A stretch of DNA of 64,000 nucleotides, from contig NC_091119.1 of the NCBI RefSeq assembly GCF_040183065.1, positions 61,056,892 through 61,120,891 of the forward strand, read 5' to 3'. Shown piece by piece: positions 32,881 through 43,679 of the stretch (its first letter is position 1; each line of letters opens with the position of its first letter). This DNA comes from Periplaneta americana. Its lineage: Eukaryota; Arthropoda; Insecta; Blattodea; Blattidae. The notes under the pieces were generated by a model. That model had not been told where the DNA came from and made no database searches. It saw only the letters and a list, made by a program, of their open reading frames with translations. The position numbers and the translations under genes were made by a program.

Positions 32881-33290
32881 TTTGTGTGGAATGTGGCATT
32901 GTATGAGGCAGAAACATGGACATTAGGACGAAGTGAAGAGAAGAGACTAGAAGCATTGGAAATATGGATATGGAGAACAATGAAGCATGTGAAATGTACG
33001 GACTAAATAATAAATGAAGCTGTGCTGTAAAGAGTGGGTAAAGAAAGAATAATGCTGAAACTGATCAGGAAGAGGAAAAGGAATTGACTGTGTCCTGTGT
33101 CACTGACTAAGAAGAAACTGCCTACTGGAAGAAATAGTGAACGGAAAGAAGTTCAAGGCAGAAGAAGGTATCAGATGATAGATAGCATTAAGATACTTGG
33201 ATCATATGCGGAGACTAAGAGGAAGGCTGAAAATAGGAAAGATTGGAGAAAGCTGGGTTTGCATTGAAAGACCTGCCCTTGGGCAGAACA
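32881..33290 (+). mobile_element. RTE-like LINE 3' fragment (LINE-G)
   Basis: Frames give VALYEAETWTLGRSEEKRLE and ALEIWIWRTMKHV, then GRRRYQMIDSIK and RKDWRKLGLH before a stop, followed by ACCTGCCCTTGGGCAGAACA. This is the end of a BovB/RTE-like LINE. The same 3' wording with a (GAAT)n tail is at 62430-62516. Several stops. An (AT)n run follows at 33291-33310. Confidence 0.75.
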
Positions 33291-33310
33291 CTATATATAT
33301 ATATATATAT

Positions 33311-33821
33311 GTTGTTTTTTCAGAATGTAAAAATGGCATTTAATTGCTAATTCATACGATAATTAAGTTGGGTAGTCTATGTCTGTATTTGTATTTTACA
33401 TTGCATATAGCGTAGTCATGTTCTCATTGGAATTCCAATGTACTTGTGATGTGGATATAGAACAAATGTTTTTTGTACACTAGTACTAACTGTGTAGAAT
33501 GTTGTCAATACATCTCACTTGTCGCGTTTACATAATAATCAGGACTTATGAGTCCAGCTCACTTCTTAACATGGCCCTATAATACTGTCTTCATGACACC
33601 ATTCTTTATGATTTTTATGGCGTCAAAACGTAGTTTTGTCTGCTTTTAGAGTTACACCAGCTCCACCAAGAGCTTCACTTTATTTTATTAAATAATCTAT
33701 AAGCACTTCTTGACAAAAGCTGTATCAGTCTACAACTGTATGATGGCCAACAACTAAATCCTCTATCATAAGCGTCTGCTGTGGAGATTACAAATGCAAA
33801 AGGAAATGCACAATTCAGAAT
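33311..33821. other. Non-coding, nothing recognised
   Basis: No open frame or repeat that I can place. Confidence 0.45.
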
Positions 33822-34117
33822 AATTGAATCAATCATTTATGAAAGGGCTCAATTCAACTTTTTTCCACAATTTAGATTTCTACGTCTATTTGTTCCTAGA
33901 CGGTAGACCCATCTATTCAGTATGAAATGAGCTTAATTCAGCAATATAATATTGGAGAATCAAGCTGTCCCGTATATCGTTCATTGTAGAAATGGCTCAA
34001 TTCCTGGAGTGGAGACCTTTCTAAACTGAACTCACCTGACATTTTATGTCAGCATTTAGGACCTTATTTCATCTGACAGTAATGGATATAATAAACAGAT
34101 TATGTTCAAGCAATGCA

Positions 34118-34383
34118 GCCACCGGCGTGGCTCAATCGGTTAAGGCACTTGCCTGCCAATCTGAAGTTGTGTTCGGGCACGGGTTCGATTCCCGCTTGGG
34201 CTGATTATCTGGTTGGATTTTTCCCAGATTTTCCCCAACCGTAAGGTAAATGTCAGGTAATCTATGGCAAATCCTCGGCTTCATCTCGCCAAATACCATC
34301 TCGCTATCACCAATTTTGACGCTAAATAATCTAGTAGCTGATACAGCGTCGTTAAGTAACCAACTAAAAAATTTTTTAAAAAG
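34118..34383 (+). repeat. SINE-4 (tRNA-derived)
   Basis: 8-bp duplication GCAATGCA (34110-34117 and 34384-34391). A box TGGCTCAATCGGTTAAGG, B box GGTTCGATTCC, body with CAGATTTTCCCCAACCGTAA, end ACAGCGTCGTTAAGTAACCA. Inserted within DUF7869 element 2. Confidence 0.88.
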
Positions 34384-34391
34384 GCAATGCA

Positions 34392-35340
34392 ATGCAAAAT
34401 GGAGAGCGTTACAGAAGTATATTTCTTCAGACAAAAAACAACCCCACTCGACTCAGTGCCAGGAAAATATATGAGATGTTTAAAGAGAAATATCTCAATA
34501 CTACTGTTAAATACAAGTACTATCTAAATTATTTTCATGACAATTTTAACAGGCCACAAATTGACACCTGCATAACTTGCGAAGAGCGTCTAATTAAAAT
34601 TAGAAGTCCTACTTTAAATGATCATGCTAGAAAGGTGACAGCAGTGGAGCTCATGATTCATAAACGTAGAGCCCACAAGTTCTTCACATGCATGAAATGG
34701 AGAAAAGAAAGGTACCTGGAAAGTAACAGTGTCTTATCACTGCAAAATTTGGCTCTTCCATGCATCCCTGTGCAAGATGTATTTTACCTTAGACAACTTT
34801 GGGTTAGTGTATTCAACATTCACAATATTGCAAATGGCCACTGTGTCATGTATGTTTATCACGAAGGATTAGCGAAGAAAGGAGGAAATGATGTGTGTTC
34901 ATTTATTTTGGACTATATTAAAAATCACGTGCCAAGAAGTGTTACTGAACTTAATTTGTACTCGAATGGATATATTGGATAAAATAAGAACCATTCTATG
35001 GTTAGAATGTGTGCTACATTAGTTGAAACTCAAAAGTTTAACAAAATAACTCATTACTTCCCTGTTAGAGGGCACTCATTTAATGCTTTCAACAGGGACT
35101 TCAGCTACATCAAGAGTGGTTCAACTTCCAACACATAAACCTTATGACAGCAACGTGCCTATACATTTTAAAAAGATTGCGGATTTGAAGAGACTTATGT
35201 GTTATATCCCATGAAGAAATTTTAGCTTGGCCTACATGCAGTGCTGATGTTATGAGTGAACTCATTGAAGTGTGTGTACTTCGGAAGTGTGAGACTGAAG
35301 TTAATTCAATGATACAAATTATTTCGTTTAATGTTATGAA
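34392..35340 (+). pseudogene. DUF7869-like protein, broken
   Basis: Frame 34392-34982 (196 codons) has RLSARKIYEMFKEKYLN, DTCITCEERLIKI (C-x2-C), HKRRAHKFF, VFYLRQLWVSVFNIHN, YVYHEGLAKKGGNDVCSFIL and VTELNLYSNGYIG followed by a stop. The same frame goes on with NKNHSMVRMCATLVE, ITHYFPVRGHSFNAFNRDF. This is the layout I associate with DUF7869 proteins of arthropods. In family members the block after VTEL reads LFSD.C..QNKN. Here Asp is Asn and the QN is lost, so activity is unlikely. Confidence 0.65.
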
Positions 35341-35728
35341 CTAATTTTGATGTCTTTTTATTTAATAACATTGTAATTGCTACAAAATAAATTATATAAT
35401 AAACTTAACCATATCCACCATCTACATAAAGGTTATAATTTTTTGGTCTCCTCTAATATTAATTGTAGTCATATCCATTATGTTAAATTTCAGTGCAGTC
35501 AGTTTTGAAAGGGCTCAACTCCATGACTTTCATCTTAAAATTACCGGTATTTAATTAACGACAACAAAAGGTTATGCATCAGAAATATCAAACCCTTCTA
35601 GTACAATAATTTATACTAAAAAAATTAATTAAAAGTAATACATTGTAAGAGAAAAAAATGTTTTTTTCACTCTACTGAAAATTTTACTTTTTTGTCATTG
35701 AGCCCTTTCTTAAATAACTGATTCAGTT

Positions 35729-36107
35729 GTACTATTGACAACTTACTCCTTTTGATAAATATACTTTTTCTAGTGGTGTCTCTGTTCCTGCACTTCACTT
35801 TTTCTTCTGTTCCCTTTCCTTATAATACCACTTCCCGCAATCAAAAAGCAATTTTCCTTTGTTTAATTGCACGTTTCCACATCTGCTATAGTTCATGTTT
35901 ACAGTAAGTAGATTCTTGCTATTCGGGCGATTCCTTGTGCAGAGAGGTGCTGAATTAGCGGGAGTGCTTAAAAATGTCATTAAATTTAATGTTATAAGCT
36001 GCACCGATCACTCCACTTGCAATTCTAAATCGAAACTAGAACATTCCACATAGGCCTATGGTCGACACATGTAATTATGTGAATGAAAATGTATACATAT
36101 AGGCCTA
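35729..36107. other. Non-coding, nothing recognised
   Basis: A 69-codon reverse frame (36004-35795) has scattered Cys residues but no family I can name. Confidence 0.4.
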
Positions 36108-36661
36108 CAGGGTGGAAGTGAAATAACCCTGCAGATTTTCAGAGCAAATAGCTCATGTCGTATGTAACAAAATTTGTAATACTCTAAGTTATTGGTGGGA
36201 AGTTCATAGTTTTCTCAGAAAAAAATGTTTTCTCCCAAATGTTTAACAACCTCTTATTCGGTAATTATTACTAGTAGAATCGTGATTTTTGTCCATATCG
36301 ATAGAAAATCTAATATAGAACCATTTATCCCTCTGGCATATTTTATTAGCATGGACGGTTTTCGTGAAAATTAAATTTAAAAACCACTAATTTCAAACCA
36401 TTGAATGATGCAACCAGATTGCAATGTTGTAGTTAGGAAGATTCTCATATGAAGGTGGACCTGTGTTCGTTGACCTCTTCCATCTCTTTACAAGAAGAAA
36501 GAGGACTGTGTTAGCGAAGATGTTGCCAGACTGCTGAAACTTCCAACTTAGTTTTCTAATTAACCATGCATTTAATCACAAAACGTAATACAGGTTTTAT
36601 ATTTATTTAAGTGTATGCTATCATCCTTTTCAGTCAGCAGGATTATTTCACTTCCACTCTG
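36108..36661. mobile_element. MITE with CAGRGTGGAAGTGAAATAA termini
   Basis: 25-bp inverted ends (CAGGGTGGAAGTGAAATAAC at left, CAGAGTGGAAGTGAAATAAT read inward at right) with two mismatches. 554 bp, no coding frame. Its right end abuts the target duplication of the next hAT, so its own right flank is not informative. Confidence 0.7.
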
Positions 36662-36668
36662 TTATAAG

Positions 36669-37954
36669 TAGAGACGAGAATTTCATGCACTATAAAATCC
36701 CAAAATATGCATGCATTCATGCACTATCAAACTATGAAACATGCACGATCAAGTGAAAAGTCATTAAAATATGCACTTTCATTTTTGTTCCATATTTCTT
36801 ATTTCACTTTTTGTTTTGTTTTGTTTTGCGAAGTTAACGACTAACAACATTTCTAAATTAGTTTCTGTGAGATTCCTGTGCTTGTCAGTCAATGTGTTTT
36901 TTTAGGCAGAGAATGACCTCTCTACATCGTAAGAAGTTATGGATGCAAACTTAAATGAACATATTTGTGATAGTGTCAGGTCAAATTCTTCATTCAGGTT
37001 TTTGCCACAAATAACCTTTTTCACTGAACAAAAGAATCCGTAGTCCGGGTTCGCGTTTATGACCCTGTTCAGTTTATTTTAAAAAAGTTTTGTAATGTTT
37101 TACAAAGACAACTGTCATAGAAAATATTCGGAAACAGAATAGCAGTGCTTATCTCTTTACTGCAACATTCGCAGAATACGACATCCCTAAATGATCTAAT
37201 AAAATCCTTTCCTTTAATCCATTGTCCAAAGAGTACACTTTTGTAACCTTTAATTGGAGGCATATTAGAAACAATAACACACGCAAACAGAATAAACAAA
37301 CACATTAACCACTTATGAGGTTCACACACTGCAAAGACAGTTTAGCGAATGATTCCAATTTTAGAAGAATCTAAATTGCTACTGGTACTGGAAAAAAGGA
37401 GAGAGTATTTACAACCTCCCTGAAAAAGGGTGCTTTTGATCTAAATTATTTGTCCGCAATTCCTCAAAATATACAACGTAATAAGTCCATTTATGACACG
37501 TGTCGCATCGTGGGTAAAGTGTTGTAGAAGTGAATTTCTGTTGTCAGTGAAGTGTCGAATTTCCGTCCAGGGAAAGGTCCTCTAACATCTTACTTTGCAA
37601 ATCTTAACATTTTATTTCATTTTTCTGTTGTTTTTTTTTTCTTTTCCTTCATCAATCCTGATTCCTGAAACTAAAATAAGGGACATAAAAATCAAGAAAC
37701 TGAGGTGTCCACTCAAAACCATTAAAACATGCATTTAAACTGAATATAATGTATATTATATGCATGATTAGGCTAAAAATTGCTTAAATATGCATTATGC
37801 ATGTTTTTATCCCAAAAAGGCCAAAACATGCAAATATGCACGGAAAAATTACACATATTTGGAACCGAAAAGTGATGAAATGGATAAATACTCATTTTGA
37901 GCTATGTTCTATGTTCCTATAAAAACATGCATTTGCATGGAATTCTCGTCTCTA
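36669..37954 (-). mobile_element. hAT element with TAGAGACGAGAATT termini
   Basis: Inverted ends TAGAGACGAGAATTTCATGC and TAGAGACGAGAATTCCATGC. Flanks GTTATAAG (36661-36668) and ATTATAAG (37955-37962), 7 of 8. Near both ends are many ATGCATGTTT/AAATATGCA words. The reverse strand keeps the hAT C-terminus at about 37080-36830 (see next entry). Short, with most of the transposase lost. Confidence 0.85.
36830..37329 (-). pseudogene. hAT transposase C-terminal remnant
   Basis: Reverse strand 37052 onward reads NPDYGFFCSVKKVICGKN, then FKFASITSYDVERSFSA, a stop, and KNTLTDKHRNLTETNLEMLL. The D-V-E-R-S-F-S-A-Y-K and R-x-N-L-T-x-x-N-L-E blocks are the hAT dimerisation domain. An 86-codon open frame upstream (37329-37069) contains FGQWIKGKDF. 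Confidence 0.78.
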
Positions 37955-37994
37955 ATTATAAGTAATACAGTATAGATGTATTCCGATACCCACT

Positions 37995-38155
37995 ACAGCA
38001 AAATGAGTTCAGGGTCCAGCGCTGGAAATTATCCAGGATTTGCACTTAATGAGTTGAGGGAAAACCCCAGAAAAACCTCAACCAGGATTTGAATCCGGGT
38101 CTGTTCATTTCACGAGCGGGAGACATGCTAACCGTTACTCCACAGTGGTGAACAA
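37995..38155 (-). repeat. SINE-1 copy, diverged
   Basis: Reverse-orientation head and body of SINE-1 (AACCGTTACTCCACAG, GGGTCCAGCGCTGG). The 3' tail is lost. Confidence 0.8.
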
Positions 38156-38160
38156 TGAAA

Positions 38161-38320
38161 GAAGTTATTGTTCGTTAGTCTTATGGTATTAGGTGTAGAG
38201 AAACTGCAGAAGAGTTTGGAATTTCTAAATCAACAGTTTCAAACATTAGCAACAATAAGACCTCAATATATATGGTGCAGTGTGGGACAATGAGGAGAGG
38301 AAGATAACGAACACTAGACA
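38161..38320 (+). pseudogene. Possible pogo-like helix-turn-helix fragment
   Basis: Forward frame reads ETAEEFGISKSTVSNISNNK, resembling the second helix-turn-helix step (A-x-E-F-G-I-S-K-S-T-V-S-N-I) of pogo/CENP-B-type transposases. Only about 25 residues are recognisable and no termini were found. Confidence 0.4.
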
Positions 38321-38929
38321 AATAAATGAAATCCTCGAAAACGAAGATATGGTGATGATGGCTTTGAAATGTTGCAGTGACATGAAAGAAATTTTCAAAG
38401 TAAATTAATCTGATGTACATTAAGTGTAGTTTCAAACTCTCAGATCTTGCAGAAATAGCTATTTAATGCCTTGCCTTGGTTGGTTCAGGAGATCGTCTAA
38501 AGTATCAGTTCAAGCTTATGTTACATGTGGAAGGCTAAAATGCTATCAACGGTATACTATTATAGTTTATGACTCAAAAACCTACTGTAATAAATAACCA
38601 GAGATGTTATAATTTTTCGTAAAACTTGGTTTACCTTCGCCATGTAACCAGCGAATAGGGATTAATAAGAATGGACACTGAGCAAAATTCCCGGCTCTGT
38701 GTTTTTTTTGTGCACATGCACTAGGTTAGCATTTGATTCCACTTAAAGTGCTAGAGGTCAGTATAATCGAGAGAGAACCCGCAAATGGTGAAACAGCAAT
38801 CCCTATTTGCTAGCAAGTCTGCTAAAAGTATTTCTGCTGTCGATTGCTGGTGCAGTAACAGCGCCAACTGGTTTGAAGGTCATTGGAATAAGTCAGTGCT
38901 ACATCAAAGGTACTAACGCACAGTGTCCG
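38321..38929. other. Non-coding with weak inverted words
   Basis: GGACACTGAGC at 38673 and its partner GCACAGTGTCC at 38918-38928 face each other. The right word with TGCTACATCAAAGGTA (38897-38912) recurs at 17331. The middle resembles 13090-13170. Probably an old MITE, not demonstrated. Confidence 0.35.
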
Positions 38930-38935
38930 TACTTG

Positions 38936-39590
38936 TTTGTTGTCGTTTAGTCAACTGTCTGAAGACAGGTCTGGACCTCACAAGTGATACCAAGTTGGCA
39001 CAACTTAGTGTCCTATATGTTGATGTTGTTGTTTAGTCAACTGTCTGAAGACAGGTCTGAACCTCACAGGTGTTATCAAGAAGGCACCACTTATGAGGCA
39101 ACTAAGTCAGGAAATAATGGGTTAGGATGGCCAGTTTCTTTCCCCCTCCATTGCATACATCGCTGACTAGCTACATATTACACTAGTCAGACATCAGATG
39201 CATACAAACAATTATTGTTCTTCCTCTGACACATTCATCAAGTCCACACCTGTGGAGTAACGGCTAGCGCGTCTGGCCGCGAAACCAGGTGGCCCGGATT
39301 CGATTCCCGGTCGGGGCAAGTTACCTGGTTGAGGTTTTTTCCGGGGTTTTCCCTCAACCGAATATGAGCAAATGCTGGGTAACTGTCGGTGCTGGACCCC
39401 GGACTCATTTCACCGGCATTATCACCTTCATCTCATTCAGACGCTAAATAACCTAAGCTGTTGATAAAGCGTCGTAAAATAACCTACTAAAACAAAAAAT
39501 AAAACATATCATCAAGTGAGATGCACTGCCTGATAATAGAGTTATATATCAGCCAGAACCTCAATCAGAGGAAATATGCTGATGTAATAT
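38936..39590. repeat. Dispersed repeat E, one partial and one SINE-split copy
   Basis: A block with GTTTAGTCAACTGTCTGAAG occurs at about 38944 (partial) and again at 39024. The second copy runs to 39243, is split by SINE-1 (39244-39508) and resumes at 39518 (GAGATGCACTGCCTGATAAT). A third copy, uninterrupted, is at 42489-42725. No internal promoter boxes seen. The class is unknown. Confidence 0.75.
39244..39508 (+). repeat. SINE-1 (tRNA-derived), full length, in repeat E
   Basis: 9-bp duplication TCATCAAGT (39235-39243 and 39509-39517). Head GTGGAGTAACGGCTAGCG, B box GATTCGATTCC (one change), body as in 26596-26863. Aligning the host repeat with 42489-42725 gives the empty site. Confidence 0.9.
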
Positions 39591-40352
39591 TCAAGATATA
39601 GGTGAAGTGTACAGTACAAGGCTATCCATAGACCTTTACTGAATTCAAGACCAGTATTTTCCTTGTACCAAAAAGAAAAATGGTACTGTAATAAATCTGT
39701 GGATAAAAGACTGGTAGGGCCCTATTTTTGTAGAAGAGTGTTTCCCCTGGACCAAAAATAATAAAAATTGAGATTTAATTACCAGGATGAACACTTCTGA
39801 AGACTATGGTGCTGATTACTTTAGAACAAAACTGGCTTATGTTAATTCATTTTCTTATGGTGAAGGACACTAAAGTGTAACCAATACTTGAATTTTGAAT
39901 GTCAACTCTGGTGCATGTGCAAATAGGCCTGTACGGTAAAACATTAAAATTCATTTCTGTTTAAACAAAAGGACTTTATTAACTGGAATATCATATATGG
40001 AGGTTGAAAGATTATGGAAATATACTGAAAAGTTTGTTTTGCTTTGTTAGTTTTTATAATTCGTTGAAAATGTGACGAAAATTTCTTACTGTGTAGCTAC
40101 TGCTACAGTTACCTTATAGTAATCGAAACATTTTTAGATGTATAATTAATAGATACTGGATTTCAGATTGATTCTTTAAAACTACCTTAATTTGTAAGGT
40201 GCAATGAAATGTAATTAATCTTGAATTTCTAATTTTAGTAGATTCGAATTGTATGGCATCAATTTCTTCATAACTTTATTGAAAGGATTACTAGTAAGTA
40301 CTGTTTCAGTCTTGTATTGAAGGGAATGATGATTCATGATGTTCAATTTCTA
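39591..40352. other. Upstream region of SF3B5
   Basis: No repeat recognised. Candidate 3' splice sites are TTTCTAATTTTAG at 40227-40239 and TTCAATTTCTAG ending at 40352, so a 5' untranslated exon probably lies further upstream. I cannot place it. Confidence 0.4.
40341..40352 (+). promoter_or_regulatory. Likely 3' splice site of a 5'-UTR intron of SF3B5
   Basis: TTCAATTTCTAG six bases before the SF3B5 ATG has a pyrimidine-rich acceptor shape. Placement is inference, as the donor is not identified. Confidence 0.45.
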
Positions 40353-40358
40353 GGAATA

Positions 40359-40616
40359 ATGGGTGATCGATACAATATTCACAGTCAGTTGGAGCATCTA
40401 CAGTCCAAGTATATCGGAACAGGCCATGCAGACACAACAAAATTCGAGTGGCTTGTGAATCAACATAGAGACTCATTTGCGTCGTATATGGGACATTTTG
40501 ATCTCTTAAACTTCTTTGCCATCAGTGAAAATGAGGCTAAAGCAAGAGTGCGGTTTAATTTGATGGAAAAGATGTTACAGCCTTGTGGTCCACCACCAGA
40601 GAAGCCAGAAGATTAA
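40359..40616 (+). CDS. SF3B5: Splicing factor 3B subunit 5 (SF3b10)
   Basis: An 85-residue protein, complete. It opens MGDRYNIHSQLEHLQSKYIG and continues TGHADTTKFEWLVNQHRDSF, HFDLLNFFAI and NLMEKMLQPCGPP, nearly the same as human SF3B5 (86 residues). In the cell it is the smallest SF3b subunit of the U2 snRNP, packing against SF3B1 and SF3B3 and helping branch-point recognition in the nucleus. I chose the ATG at 40359 because the family begins M-x-D-R-Y. The frame extends 14 codons upstream, but a TTTCTAG acceptor ends at 40352, so those codons are probably intron. The coding part has no intron, as in other animals. All conserved residues that I can check are present, so it should be a working gene. 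Confidence 0.95.
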   Translation: MGDRYNIHSQLEHLQSKYIGTGHADTTKFEWLVNQHRDSFASYMGHFDLLNFFAISENEAKARVRFNLMEKMLQPCGPPPEKPED

Positions 40617-40842
40617 ATGCCCAACTGTTTGGTGAAAGTTTGATGTTTACAGTGCTGAAAGAGTTATACACTGTCGTGAAGTTTGTATGTAATTTTGTAT
40701 TCCTGGTAATTATCTGGTAATATAGTTGTGGTTTTTGTACAGAAAGAGAGGAAAATATTTTCTGAAATAACATTATTGATGCAAAATCTGTTATTCTATC
40801 CAACAACTCTTACATATTCTTCAGTTCAACTCTCTCTCCATT
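40617..40842 (+). other. SF3B5 3' untranslated and flanking sequence
   Basis: AT-rich sequence following the stop. No AATAAA within it. The polyadenylation site is not evident. Confidence 0.45.
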
Positions 40843-40844
40843 GG

Positions 40845-41095
40845 AACCATGGCATAGCTCAGGCAGTAGCGCATTTGCTTGCTATTCCAAAATTGCGTTT
40901 GGGCATTAGTTCGAATCCCACTTGGGCTAAATATCTGTTTGGGGTTTTTTTCTGAGGTTTTTCCAACTGTAAGAAAAAGTCAGGTAATTCTTGACAAATT
41001 CTCGACCTCATCTTGCCAAATACCATCTCATTATCAATTTCATTGACACTAAATAAAATAGTATTTGATTCAGCACCATTAAATAACGAATTAAA
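40845..41095 (+). repeat. SINE-4 copy, diverged
   Basis: Head ATGGCATAGCTCAGGCAGTAG and B box GTTCGAATCC, then GGTTTTTCCAACTGTAAG and the end CAGCACCATTAAATAACGA. About 230 bp downstream of SF3B5, same strand. Confidence 0.82.
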
Positions 41096-41879
41096 AACAT
41101 AAAGATCTCGCCATTGGTGTGCAAGACTCTCCTGCTGTCACAAACTAACAACACACGCCATTGTTATTGTTGCATTAAGTATGACATTTGTCGGTAATTT
41201 AGCCTAGTTACATTCATTGTCATATATACTTGGTGCAATTAACAATAAACCTGTTTTTGCTGTAAACCTAAACATGCATAGATCACCTTAGGTGGGAATG
41301 CCTTGAGACAGTTAATAAAATGCTGTTATTCTTGATCACCAACTACCATGTTATGAACTCTTGTATATCTTTAGCACTTATCCAATTGACAGATATTTTG
41401 CAGTGAAATAATTGTAAACTTATTTTTTTCTAATGACTGTATGTACTTTACCAAAAATGGCAGTAGATGAAACTAAAAATTGCTGTAAGTATTTTAACAC
41501 TTCAGACATTTTAATTTTTTTCTCAACTTGATTAAATTTACCATTGTGAAAATTATTTTTGGTTAATATTTACCATAATCTGGCTTTACAAGTTTCAAAT
41601 GACACCAACTTGACAAGATGGTATCTTTGCTGATTATCCTAATCACAAAATAAATGTATCTGTATAACTCTCCTCACCCTCTAGTAGTCAAGTCCATTAA
41701 AAAAATAAAATCACTAGCTCTACTAAACCTTTCTGTGACTAACTCCAAACGAAACAGAACTGGGCCAGAATTAATAACAGTAGTGTTTTGTGTACTCATC
41801 TTATGAAACAGCAGCAACAATTTGTGTAGTGTTGCTGATTGTAGTACATAATATGACTGTGTGTGTATATGCGTATGTT
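41096..41879. other. Non-coding, nothing recognised
   Basis: AT-rich intergenic sequence. Confidence 0.45.
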
Positions 41880-41883
41880 TTTT

Positions 41884-41914
41884 TGTGTGTGTGTGTGTGT
41901 GTGTGTGTTGTGTG

Positions 41915-41966
<52 letters not shown>

Positions 41967-42020
41967 TTGTGTGTTGTGTGTTGTGTGGTGTGTGTTGTGT
42001 GTTGTGTGTTGTGTGTGTGT
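41884..42020. repeat. (GT)n microsatellite with GTTGT interruptions
   Basis: Long GT tract. The second half alternates GTGT and TTGTGTG blocks. Cys/Val-rich and Thr/His-rich frames over it are artefacts. Confidence 0.97.
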
Positions 42021-42488
42021 CAATAGTTCCAATCCAATTGAAATGGAATTTCCTAATTTTTATTGTAATGTGAATAGGCACTGCCAACAGTCCCTGTGCA
42101 CATGTGTATATGCTACAGTTTTCCTAGTTTAGGTTAAGTTAGCTTAGCTTATAGTTCCAGTTAGTGATTAGTAAGCCTCATGCATTTGCATATTTTTTTC
42201 TCCAGTCGATGTAACTACATATTGGTAAATTATCTATACAAGATATTGATTTAAAATTCATTAAACATGGTTTTATGTCGCATATAGCTGCATTTCGCAA
42301 AAATACATAATATTTTCAGTATTCATTCATTCATATTCTACTGCCGCACCCTATATAACCTTTAGTCATACAACCATCTCAAACTTGTGTGAACATTTCC
42401 ATCTTGAAGACAAACAAAAGTATATTCAGGCCTTCAGGAAATATACTGACATCAACCTGAAACTACCAGAGCTTTGTAGTTTTGTTTG
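42021..42488. other. Non-coding, nothing recognised
   Basis: No frame or repeat that I can place. Confidence 0.45.
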
Positions 42489-42725
42489 TTTTTTGGTTAG
42501 TCAACTATCCGAAGTCAGGTTTGAATCTCATAAGTGACACCAGTAAGGCATCACTCAAGAGGCAACTAAGCCAAGAGATAATGGAGTAGGGTGGCCAGTT
42601 CCTTTCCTCCTCCATTGCATTCTCGCTGACTAGTAACATATTACACTATCAGACTTCAGATGTATACAAATGGTGTTCTTCCTCTGACACTTATTGTCAA
42701 GTGAGATGTATTGCCGATAATAGAC
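42489..42725. repeat. Dispersed repeat E, uninterrupted copy
   Basis: Same order as 39024-39590 without the SINE: GGTTAGTCAACTATCCGAAG, GGGTGGCCAGTTCCTTTCCT, TGTCAAGTGAGATGTATTGC. Confidence 0.8.
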
Positions 42726-43025
42726 AAAAAGAAAAAAAACTGACTCTCCATACATGCTCAGTTAAACTGTGCAGTTTATCATTGTGACGACATACCTGAC
42801 AGATTATCTGCGGATACAAAGTGTCAATATACTATGTTTACAATTAATCACTGATATATAGTAATGTGAATCATCTGAAGAAATACTTTGTGTCAGTGCA
42901 ATGTAATATGACAATATAGGATGGAAATGTATTCTTCAAACCATTAATTTTCGCATGCATTGCAAAATGATATAACCTTAGGAAGCTACGAATATGTGTA
43001 TTAAAATAAAAACATAAAAAAAATT
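42726..43025. other. Non-coding, nothing recognised
   Basis: Short AT-rich interval before the tRNA-like repeat. Confidence 0.45.
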
Positions 43026-43104
43026 ACGAAAAGGGATTCGAACCCGAACTTCATGCACTGCCTACACTTGAGGCCAATGTGCTACCACCTGAGCCATACT
43101 GCCA
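43026..43104 (-). repeat. tRNA-like SINE head
   Basis: Reverse strand starts GGCAGTATGGCTCAGGTGGT (A box) and has GGGTTCGAATCCC (B box) about 45 bases later. It does not close a proper acceptor stem and is followed by an A/T-rich stretch, so I treat it as a SINE remnant, not a tRNA gene. Confidence 0.6.
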
Positions 43105-43679
43105 CATAATTTCTTGTTGCAGCAATAATTAGTTACGCTATAGTTATTTGACTCGTAATTTTCCAATTCTTTTTCTCTTGAATCAAGGTCTATATGGAAA
43201 AAAGCCGAGACATGTGTCTTATGGATTTGGCCATACTTTCACCCAAAATTTTTTCAATCCGAATCTTAACATCAAAGTGAGGCGGTCTCCTTGTTATTTG
43301 TTTTATGCAGTTAAACTGAGCATGTATGGGGCCCTTTAAGCACGACTCTCCACTCTGTTTTTCCTTTGTTTTGTTTGTCTGTTGCTTTTTCTGTCTTTAT
43401 AGGGCAAGTGTTTTGAATAAACTATAGCGAAGGGGGTTTTATTTTTTAACAAAATAATTTGCCCTCATTGAAGTTGACCTTAACAATCCAGAATAAAAGC
43501 ACTACAGAATAATTTGAAAGATAAAAATTATTAAATACAGGAATTGTTAAGCAAAAAAAAATCTAGAGAAATGCAAACCCAATAGAATCATTATGGCCAA
43601 AATATAAATGATAATGTAATATTTGGATTGAATCCTTAAGAATATTCAATAAATTTATTTTAATTAAAAAAAATTGGAG
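43105..43679. other. Non-coding, nothing recognised
   Basis: Contains a 63-codon open frame without family likeness (43148-43339 +). Likely partly the 3' untranslated region of the R2-like element that follows on the reverse strand. Confidence 0.4.

Larger units (their letters stand above)
33826..35724 (+). mobile_element. DUF7869-type TIR element 2
   Basis: Inverted termini: left GAATCAATCATTTATGAAAG, right read inward GAATCAGTTATTTAAGAAAG, both continuing GGCTCAAT. The repeat is about 28 bp with 3 mismatches. The flanks are AATT (33822-33825) and AGTT (35725-35728), consistent with a 4-bp AATT target with one later change. GAAAKGGCTCAAYTC recurs inside at 33989-34003 and 35507-35521. The interior encodes a DUF7869-like protein (34392-35340) and has a SINE-4 insertion. 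About 1.9 kb and lacking the first exon of element 1, so internally deleted. Confidence 0.65.

Noticed and set aside
35795..36004. Possible FLYWCH-type zinc finger on the reverse strand
   Set aside because: Cys and Tyr spacing does not fit well enough and no second finger is present.
40317..40358. Upstream start for SF3B5
   Set aside because: Not conserved in the family and preceded by an intron-like acceptor at 40352.
41674..42132. Cys/Val-rich and Thr/His-rich frames, five overlapping
   Set aside because: They read the (GT)n tract in different frames and have no family features.
43026..43104. Possible tRNA gene on the reverse strand
   Set aside because: A and B boxes are present but the acceptor stem does not close and a repeat-like tail follows. 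Treated as a SINE head.
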